From JBPEWY01 sp052032225 (GTDB lineage Bacteria > Bacteroidota > Bacteroidia > Flavobacteriales > Flavobacteriaceae): a stretch of DNA of 64,000 bases. The notes beneath the pieces were generated by a model, which was not told the origin of the DNA, searched no databases, and was given only the letters and a program-made list of their open reading frames with translations. The translations under genes and the position numbers were made by a program. Positions 58,724-64,000 of the stretch are shown here, piece by piece. Positions within the stretch are counted from its first letter, which is position 1, and the number at the start of each line of letters is the position of its first letter. The DNA lies in contig JBPEWY010000042.1 of the NCBI GenBank assembly GCA_052032225.1, positions 8,222 to 72,221 of the forward strand, given 5' to 3'.

Positions 58724-59944
58724 ATGTTTAATGTACAAAAAATACGAGCAGATTTTCCTATTTTAAACCGAAAAGTTAACGGTAAACCGTTGGTGTATTT
58801 AGATAATGCTGCTACCTCGCAAACCCCACAAGTTGTAATAGATGCTATTGTGCATTATTACAGTTATTATAACGCTAATATTCATAGAGGAGTGCATACG
58901 CTAAGCCAAGAAGCAACAGATGCTTACGAGGAAGCACGCCAAAAAATTCAGCATCATTTTAATGCTGCAAAATCACACGAAATAATTTTTACCAGTGGTA
59001 CAACTCACGGAATAAATTTAGTTGCATCGGGCTTTGCAGAATTTTTAAAAGAAGGCGACCAAGTAATAGTATCTGCTTTAGAACACCATTCTAATATTGT
59101 ACCATGGCAAATGCTTTGCCAAAAAACCGGCGCTAAACTACAAGTAATCCCTATGACAACAGATGGGGAGTTAGATTTAGATACGTATAAAAAAATACTT
59201 AGCCCAAAAACAAAATTGGTTTTTTGTAACCATATTTCTAATGCGTTAGGCACTATAAATCCTATAAAAGAAATTATAGATAGCGCTCATGCCGTTGGAG
59301 CTGCTGTTTTAATAGATGGCGCACAGGCTTGTCCGCATTTAAAGCCAGATGTACAAGCATTAGATGTGGATTTTTATGTGGCTTCTGCGCATAAAATGTG
59401 TGGGCCTACCGGTGTGGGTATTTTGTATGGAAAAGAAAATTGGTTAAAAAAACTACCTCCCTATCAAGGAGGTGGAGAAATGATTGCTGAGGTTACTTTT
59501 GAGAAAACCACGTACGCCGATTTACCTCATAAGTTTGAAGCCGGAACACCCAATATTTGTGGAGGTATTGCCTTTGGTACAGCTATAGATTATATGAATA
59601 GCATAGGCTTTGATGCTATTGCAAATTACGAGCAAGAATTGTTAGAATACGCTACCAAACGTCTTTTAGAAATAGAAGGGGTAGAAATTTACGGTCCGAA
59701 AGATTTAAGTAAAAAAACCTCAGTATTGTCGTTTAATATACAAGGAATACATCCGTACGATATTGGTAGTATAGTAGATAAATTAGGAATTGCCGTTAGA
59801 ACCGGCCATCATTGTGCACAACCCATAATGGATTTTTATAAAATCCCCGGCACTGTAAGGGCAAGCTTTGCTTTTTACAATACAATAGAAGAAGTAGATG
59901 CTTTTGTTGATGCAGTAAAACAAGCAAAACAGATGCTTTCTTAA
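58724..59944 (+). CDS. sufS: Cysteine desulfurase SufS
   Basis: PLP enzyme of 406 residues that takes sulfur from cysteine for Fe-S assembly and passes it to SufE. The Schiff-base lysine is Lys224 in ASAHKMCGPTG. The persulfide cysteine is Cys364 in RTGHHCAQP. YLDNAATSQTP (about 25-35) and the HHSNIVPWQ motif are normal. The type II (SufS) active-site loop fits. Start ATG agrees with the promoter at 58698. Strong terminator after the stop, so it is transcribed alone. Confidence 0.97.
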   Translation: MFNVQKIRADFPILNRKVNGKPLVYLDNAATSQTPQVVIDAIVHYYSYYNANIHRGVHTLSQEATDAYEEARQKIQHHFNAAKSHEIIFTSGTTHGINLVASGFAEFLKEGDQVIVSALEHHSNIVPWQMLCQKTGAKLQVIPMTTDGELDLDTYKKILSPKTKLVFCNHISNALGTINPIKEIIDSAHAVGAAVLIDGAQACPHLKPDVQALDVDFYVASAHKMCGPTGVGILYGKENWLKKLPPYQGGGEMIAEVTFEKTTYADLPHKFEAGTPNICGGIAFGTAIDYMNSIGFDAIANYEQELLEYATKRLLEIEGVEIYGPKDLSKKTSVLSFNIQGIHPYDIGSIVDKLGIAVRTGHHCAQPIMDFYKIPGTVRASFAFYNTIEEVDAFVDAVKQAKQMLS

Positions 59945-59962
59945 AATATATAATATGTTCCT

Positions 59963-59998
59963 AAAAAAGAAGCTCAATTAGAGCTTCTTTTTTTTTTT
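59963..59998 (+). terminator. Terminator of sufS
   Basis: A stem of up to 13 pairs, AAGAAGCTC against GAGCTTCTT at its core (59967-59989), with loop AATTA and a run of 11 T. Confidence 0.93.
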
Positions 59999-60087
59999 GC
60001 AGTTAGTCTAAAAAACTAAAATAAAACTTAAAAAAATGTTAAAAAAAATTATATTGTAAAGCAATATTAACCACTAAAACTTTAATA

Positions 60088-61161
60088 ATGAGAAAATTAT
60101 TTTTAGGGTTATTTGCACTGGCAGTAGCTCTGGCAGCTTGTGAAAATGATCAAGCTTCTCTAAATCCTAACGAAAATCAAGAAATTGCGGTAGACATGAG
60201 CGACTTTTATGTCTACACATCAGAAGATGATTTAGCTTCTAAAGGAAATTTTGGCAAAAATTGTCATACCATGAAAGTGCTAAACAGGCAATTAAAAGAA
60301 AATCCGAGCTTAGAAAAAAGAATGTTTGACATAGAGAAGCAAGTAAGGACATTCATTGCTGCAAAAAAAGGAAAAGGGAATGGAAATGGAGGAGGAAATA
60401 ATGGAGGAGGCGAAGATCCACCAGTGGACGACAACCTCGGGACCATAACAATTCCGGTAGTTGTTCATGTGCTATACAATACACCAGAGCAAAACATTAG
60501 TGATCAACAAATAAACTCTCAGATAGCAGTTTTAAATAAAGATTTTAGCGCAACAAATAACGATTTAAATAATGTTCCTGGAGAATTTGCCGGTGTCGTT
60601 GCAGATATTGATATTCAGTTTGTTTTAGATAGGGTAATCAGAAAACAAACCTCCAGATCTTCTTTTGGTACTAACGATGCCATTAAATATGATTCTCAAG
60701 GAGGATCTAATGCAGTTGATACATCAAAATACCTAAATATTTGGGTAGGTAACATTGGAGGAGGGGTTTTAGGATATGCTCAGTTTCCGGGAGGTAATAG
60801 TGCTACAGATGGTGTTGTGATTTCTCCACAGTATTTTGGTACAACCGGATATGTTGCTGCTCCTTTTGATAAAGGAAGAACTACAACCCATGAAATAGGA
60901 CATTGGTTAAATTTACGTCATATTTGGGGAGATGGCAGATGTAACAGAGACGATTTTGTTGCAGATACTCCAAGATCTGACAGGCCAAATTATGGATGCC
61001 CAACATACCCAACGGTTCATTGTAGAAGTACAGATATGACAATGAATTATATGGATTATTCTGACGATGCATGTATGTATATGTTCACCCAAGGGCAAAA
61101 AGAAAGAATGAGAGCCTTATTTACAGCCGGGGGAGTAAGAGAAAGCTTTGTAACACCTTAA
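60088..61161 (+). CDS. Secreted zinc metalloprotease, M43 (pappalysin-like)
   Basis: Lipoprotein-type signal (lipobox LAAC, Cys18), 357 residues in all. A propeptide-like region (about 20-90) is joined by a Lys/Gly/Asn-rich linker (KKGKGNGNGGGNNGGGED, about 92-110) to the catalytic domain. The zinc motif is HEIGHWLNLRH with His268, Glu269, His272 and His278. The Met-turn is in MTMNYMDYSDD (about 317-327). Cysteines in the catalytic part (RCNRDD, GCPTYPTVHC, DACMY) fit the disulfides of M43 enzymes such as ulilysin, which cut next to basic residues. No type IX sorting domain is seen. It lies between sufS and sufE but is separated from both by terminators. Confidence 0.9.
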   Translation: MRKLFLGLFALAVALAACENDQASLNPNENQEIAVDMSDFYVYTSEDDLASKGNFGKNCHTMKVLNRQLKENPSLEKRMFDIEKQVRTFIAAKKGKGNGNGGGNNGGGEDPPVDDNLGTITIPVVVHVLYNTPEQNISDQQINSQIAVLNKDFSATNNDLNNVPGEFAGVVADIDIQFVLDRVIRKQTSRSSFGTNDAIKYDSQGGSNAVDTSKYLNIWVGNIGGGVLGYAQFPGGNSATDGVVISPQYFGTTGYVAAPFDKGRTTTHEIGHWLNLRHIWGDGRCNRDDFVADTPRSDRPNYGCPTYPTVHCRSTDMTMNYMDYSDDACMYMFTQGQKERMRALFTAGGVRESFVTP

Positions 61162-61181
61162 CAAAACAAACATAATTAAAC

Positions 61182-61210
61182 AAAAGACGCCAAAATTGGC
61201 GTCTTTTTTG
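61182..61210 (+). terminator. Terminator of the M43 protease gene
   Basis: AAAAGACGCCAA (61182-61193) pairs with TTGGCGTCTTTT (61196-61207), 12 perfect pairs, tight AA loop, trailing T. Confidence 0.92.
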
Positions 61211-61244
61211 TATACTTAAATACATAGAGATAACTACACACACA

Positions 61245-61667
61245 ATGAAACTATTATTTATTTGTTTTTTGGCATTGGTAACCACAAAAACTTGCTCTCA
61301 AGAGGGTGTAAGTAAAATAGAATACCAAGCCACATCTAGAGGCTTCTATTACAAGGTTGTTGTTAATGCTAATAACGTTACTGTTACACCTAAAAGAGAA
61401 TCTAATTCTATAACAAAAAAGTGTAAGGCAAAAAGCTGGAAAAAACTTGAAACTATAGTGAATGAAATCAAATTAAAAGAAATAAAAAACTTAAAAGCCC
61501 CATCAGAGAAGAGTCATTATGATGGAGCCGCATCGGCACATATAACTATTGTAAAAAACGGCAATACTTACATATCAAATAATTTTGATCACGGTAACCC
61601 GCCTGAAGTTTTACAACCATTGGTAAATCAAATACTATCATTAGCAGAAAGTATTGATAACCAATAA
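61245..61667 (+). CDS. Small secreted protein, unknown function
   Basis: Protein of 140 residues with a signal peptide (about 1-18, LLFICFLALVTTKTC; Cys17 could make it a lipoprotein, though the box TKTC is poor). The mature part is basic and beta-rich, with EYQATSRGFYYKVVVNANNVTVTPKR (about 26-51) and HYDGAASAHITIVKNGNTYISNNF (about 89-112). Family not recognised; short proteins of this pattern precede sufE in some flavobacteria. The sufE promoter begins just before its stop codon. Confidence 0.65.
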   Translation: MKLLFICFLALVTTKTCSQEGVSKIEYQATSRGFYYKVVVNANNVTVTPKRESNSITKKCKAKSWKKLETIVNEIKLKEIKNLKAPSEKSHYDGAASAHITIVKNGNTYISNNFDHGNPPEVLQPLVNQILSLAESIDNQ

Positions 61668-61684
61668 CAGTTGTTGTATTTTTG
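61654..61684 (+). promoter_or_regulatory. Promoter of the sufE operon
   Basis: TTG at 61654-61656, a 20-base spacer and TATTTTTG at 61677-61684, an exact consensus pair overlapping the end of the preceding gene. Predicted start near 61689; excludes any start codon at 61671. Confidence 0.75.
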
Positions 61685-61700
61685 CAAAAAAAATTTAGGT

Positions 61701-62129
61701 ATGACAATACAAGAAATTCAAGAAGAGATTGTTGATGAATTTTCTATGTTTGATGATTGGATGCAGCGCTATGAGTATATAATAGAGCTCGGAAAATCTC
61801 TTCCATTAATTGAAGAACAATATAAAACCGACGATAATTTAATTAAAGGGTGCCAGAGTAAAGTATGGGTTCACGCAGAGCTTAAAGACGATAAAGTAGT
61901 GTTTACGGCAGATAGTGATGCCATACTTACAAAAGGAATAATTGCCATTTTAATTAGAGTATTCTCTAACCAAAAACCACAAGATATTATAAATGCTGAT
62001 ACCTCTTTTATAGATAAAATTGGATTAAAAGAGCATTTATCGCCAACAAGAGCCAATGGTTTGGTAAGCATGATTAAACAGTTAAAACTATATGCCATTG
62101 CGTATCAAACTCAAGTAAAAGAAAACTAA
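61701..62129 (+). CDS. sufE: Sulfur acceptor protein SufE
   Basis: Protein of 142 residues that takes persulfide sulfur from SufS and raises its activity. The acceptor cysteine is Cys51 in IKGCQSKVWVHAEL. N-terminal helices (IQEIQEEIVDEFSMFDDWMQRYEYIIELG) are typical. The ATG at 61701 follows from the promoter. It heads an operon with the DUF59 protein (23 bases) and DUF2480 gene. Confidence 0.95.
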   Translation: MTIQEIQEEIVDEFSMFDDWMQRYEYIIELGKSLPLIEEQYKTDDNLIKGCQSKVWVHAELKDDKVVFTADSDAILTKGIIAILIRVFSNQKPQDIINADTSFIDKIGLKEHLSPTRANGLVSMIKQLKLYAIAYQTQVKEN

Positions 62130-62152
62130 ACAGTAACAATTATTAGCAAAGA

Positions 62153-62479
62153 ATGAGCGAAACCAAAATAAATACACAAGAACTGGGCGAAAAAATAGTT
62201 AGAGTTTTAAAAACTATATACGACCCTGAAATCCCGGTAGATATTTACGAACTGGGCTTAATATACGATGTGTTTGTAAACGAAGATTACGACGTTAAAA
62301 TACTTATGACACTCACGTCGCCAAACTGCCCGGTTGCAGAAACATTACCGGTAGAGGTTGAAGAAAAAGTACGAACCATAGATAAGGTAAAAAACGTAGA
62401 AGTAGAAATAACTTTTGATCCTCCTTGGAGCCAAGACCTAATGAGCGAAGAAGCAAAACTAGAACTTGGTTTATTATAG
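62153..62479 (+). CDS. SUF-associated DUF59 (MIP18-like) Fe-S assembly protein
   Basis: Protein of 108 residues of the MIP18/DUF59 family. DPEIPVDIYELGLIYDV (24-40) is the family signature, and LTSPNCPVAETLP (about 54-66) holds the conserved Cys59. Related proteins (SufT, PaaD, CIA2) help mature or target Fe-S proteins. No extra domain is fused, as also seen in other flavobacterial suf loci. The DUF2480 gene begins 5 bases after the stop. Confidence 0.92.
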   Translation: MSETKINTQELGEKIVRVLKTIYDPEIPVDIYELGLIYDVFVNEDYDVKILMTLTSPNCPVAETLPVEVEEKVRTIDKVKNVEVEITFDPPWSQDLMSEEAKLELGLL

Positions 62480-62484
62480 AATAT

Positions 62485-62994
62485 ATGGCAGACGAAATTG
62501 TAAATAGAGTTGCTAAAAGCCCATTAATTACGGTTAATCTGGAAGAATTTTATCCGGAAGGTAGCCGTATTTTACTTGATATTAAACCTTGGTTGTTTGA
62601 AGGCCTGGTTTTAAGAGAAAAAGAGTTCAGAGCAGCCGTAGAGCAACATAATTGGGAGCAATATAAAGATGTCTTCGTGGCTTTAACGTGCTCTACAGAA
62701 GCCATTATTCCTGCTTGGGCCTACATGCTAATAACAACAAAGTTAGCGCCTTATGCCAAAAGAGTAATTATAGGAGATTTAGAGCAATTAGAAACTGCTA
62801 TTTACCAAGACGTTATTGCCAATTTAGATGTTTCTGAATACATAAATAAACCTATTATCATTAAAGGTTGTAGCAACAAACCCGTACCACAAAATGCTTA
62901 TGTAATGCTCACAGCAAAAATTCAAGAAGTTGCAAAAAGTGTTATGTATGGCGAAGCATGCTCATCTGTACCTTTATTTAAACGAAAAAAATAA
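62485..62994 (+). CDS. DUF2480 family protein
   Basis: Protein of 169 residues of a Bacteroidota-only family. Visible are VNRVAKSPLITVNLEEFYPEGSR (about 5-27), WLFEGLVLREKEFRAAVEQHNWEQYKD (about 36-62) and KGCSNKPVPQNAYVMLTAKI, with two conserved cysteines (VALTCSTEAIIP, KGCSNKP). Its constant place after sufE and DUF59 suggests a part in Fe-S metabolism, not demonstrated. The ATG at 62485 (MADEIVNRVAK) is preferred to a frame opening at 62425 inside the previous gene. Terminator follows. Confidence 0.87.
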   Translation: MADEIVNRVAKSPLITVNLEEFYPEGSRILLDIKPWLFEGLVLREKEFRAAVEQHNWEQYKDVFVALTCSTEAIIPAWAYMLITTKLAPYAKRVIIGDLEQLETAIYQDVIANLDVSEYINKPIIIKGCSNKPVPQNAYVMLTAKIQEVAKSVMYGEACSSVPLFKRKK

Positions 62995-63014
62995 CAATTA
63001 CATCTAATAAGCAT

Positions 63015-63050
63015 AAAGGGTTCTAGTGCAAAGAACCCTTTGTTGTTTTA
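63015..63050 (+). terminator. Terminator of the sufE operon
   Basis: AAAGGGTTCT (63015-63024) pairs with AGAACCCTTT (63032-63041), then GTTGTTTTATT. It overlaps the -33 region of the next promoter. Confidence 0.85.
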
Positions 63051-63067
63051 TTAATTACGTACCTTTA
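63040..63067 (+). promoter_or_regulatory. Promoter of the DUF3078 gene
   Basis: TTG at 63040-63042, a 17-base spacer and TACCTTTA at 63060-63067. Predicted start near 63072, 18 bases before the ATG. Confidence 0.55.
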
Positions 63068-63089
63068 ACTAAAACCTAAGTAACACATT

Positions 63090-63962
63090 ATGAAGAAATT
63101 ATTTTTTGCTTTAGCAGTAAGTTTTTCTGTTTTGGCATATGCACAAGATACAACCGAAGAAAGTAAAGAAGGATGGAAAAAGGGCGGAACCGTTACCTTT
63201 TTGTTTAACCAGTCTGCCTTCTCTAATTGGGTAGCAGGCGGAGAAGATAATATTGCCGGAAACCTATCGGTTAATTATGATTTTAATTATGTTAAAGACG
63301 ATTGGACATGGGATAATAAACTAATAGCATCGTACGGAATAACAAAAGTTGAAGGTCGCGATTTGCAAAAAACAGACGATAGGTTAGAGTTTAACTCTTT
63401 AGCCGGAAAAAAAGCAAACGGTAATTGGTTTTACTCGGCTTTTTTAAATTTTAAAACCCAAATGGATTCAGGGTTTGATAGTGAAACCGGAGAACAATTT
63501 TCGCACTTTTTCTCTCCGGCCTATTTACAAGCCGGTCCTGGTATGCTCTGGAAAAAAAACGATAATCTTAAAATAAACTTAGCACCGGCAACTTCACGTT
63601 TTATTTTTGTGCATGGTGAATTTACAGACCCAAACGATACAAGAAATCAATTAGATGCAGACAACAGGTATTTTGGCGTAAAGGCAAATAAAACAATGCG
63701 TTTTGAGCTGGGTGCTGCCGTAAATGCGTATTACAAGTTGCCTTTAATGCCCAATGTAACGATGGAGAATATATTAAATTTATACACTAATTATTTAGAA
63801 GACCCTCAAAATGTAGATATAGATTATACCTTAAATATAGTGATGGCTATAAATAAATATCTTTCTACTAATCTAACCTTCCAAACAATTTATGATGATA
63901 ATGCGTTTAAAGGGTTTCAAACACGCGAAATTTTAGGAGTAGGGGTAAATTTTAATTTATAG
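63090..63962 (+). CDS. DUF3078 family outer-membrane beta-barrel protein
   Basis: Protein of 290 residues with a signal peptide (1-18, ending VLAYAQ). The N-terminal GWKKGGTVTFLFNQSAFSNWVAGGEDNIAGNLSVNYDFNY (about 27-66) is the DUF3078 signature. The remainder alternates polar and aromatic residues as in transmembrane strands and ends in Leu after NFN. Expected in the outer membrane. Function unknown; the gene commonly follows the suf genes in flavobacteria but has its own promoter here. The left arm of what is probably its terminator (AAAAAAAGCCCTC) starts just before the window ends. Confidence 0.85.
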   Translation: MKKLFFALAVSFSVLAYAQDTTEESKEGWKKGGTVTFLFNQSAFSNWVAGGEDNIAGNLSVNYDFNYVKDDWTWDNKLIASYGITKVEGRDLQKTDDRLEFNSLAGKKANGNWFYSAFLNFKTQMDSGFDSETGEQFSHFFSPAYLQAGPGMLWKKNDNLKINLAPATSRFIFVHGEFTDPNDTRNQLDADNRYFGVKANKTMRFELGAAVNAYYKLPLMPNVTMENILNLYTNYLEDPQNVDIDYTLNIVMAINKYLSTNLTFQTIYDDNAFKGFQTREILGVGVNFNL

Positions 63963-64000
63963 ATAAAAGTATAGCACATTAAAAAAAGCCCTCAAACTAG

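Overview
The window is a stretch of ordinary chromosome from a marine-type member of the Flavobacteriaceae (phylum Bacteroidota). The evidence is AT-rich DNA, the gliding/type IX secretion genes sprE and gldH, an F-ATPase operon that lacks atpD and atpC, many lipoproteins with short flavobacterial signal peptides, family-typical conserved proteins (DUF5687, DUF4292, DUF2480, DUF3078, HU-CCDC81/SPOR) and recurring promoters of the Bacteroidota form TTG-N17..23-TAnnTTTG/A. I saw no tRNA, rRNA, CRISPR array, insertion sequence or prophage. The genus cannot be fixed from this sequence alone.

Layout. 1-2.6 kb: cut end of a PaaE-like oxidoreductase, then a two-gene ABC exporter. 2.7-11.5 kb: sprE, a bactofilin, two small membrane proteins and atpB-E-F-H-A-G, read in one direction with overlaps and stable intercistronic hairpins, closed by a strong terminator. 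11.6-18.1 kb: a lipoprotein, then a flippase-dut-nucleotidyltransferase-TPR-DUF4292-EnvC run for envelope building. 18-26.6 kb: mostly minus-strand genes (thioesterase, HU/SPOR protein, trpS, GlsB, a lipoprotein-sigma-anti-sigma/barrel operon, recA) with dprA and plsC on the plus strand. 26.7-26.9 kb: no protein gene, but an apparent small RNA with promoter, long hairpin and terminator. 26.9-34 kb: U32 protein with ferredoxin, then RicT-gldH-PBP1A-scoAB. 34.0-34.4 kb: a 46-residue lysine-rich peptide gene with a structured leader, next to a methionine aminotransferase. 35.7-48.6 kb: S46 dipeptidyl-peptidase, the sdhCAB operon, a large BNR/sortilin-like secreted protein, pepP, brnQ, a small zinc-ribbon protein and thiL. 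48.7-51.3 kb: two surface lipoproteins built from repeats. 51.4-64 kb: an iron-sulfur (SUF) region, sufA-sufB-[metallo-beta-lactamase-fold]-sufC-sufD ... sufS ... sufE-DUF59-DUF2480, followed by DUF3078. It is split by a patch of decayed genes plus a serine hydrolase, and by an M43 metalloprotease and a small secreted protein.

How it works together. Respiration and energy (succinate dehydrogenase, F-ATPase, SUF supply of Fe-S clusters) sit beside envelope export and gliding genes that consume the proton gradient. Catabolism of extracellular protein is well represented (S46 peptidase, aminopeptidase P, M43 protease, branched-chain amino-acid carrier, methionine aminotransferase).

The best candidates for something undescribed are the small-RNA locus at 26.74-26.91 kb and the small cationic peptide with its leader at 34.03-34.44 kb. 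Next come the anti-sigma protein that appears to span the whole envelope (23.0-24.4 kb) and the intercistronic hairpins in the atp operon. All functional statements rest on reading motifs and context; no database search was run.
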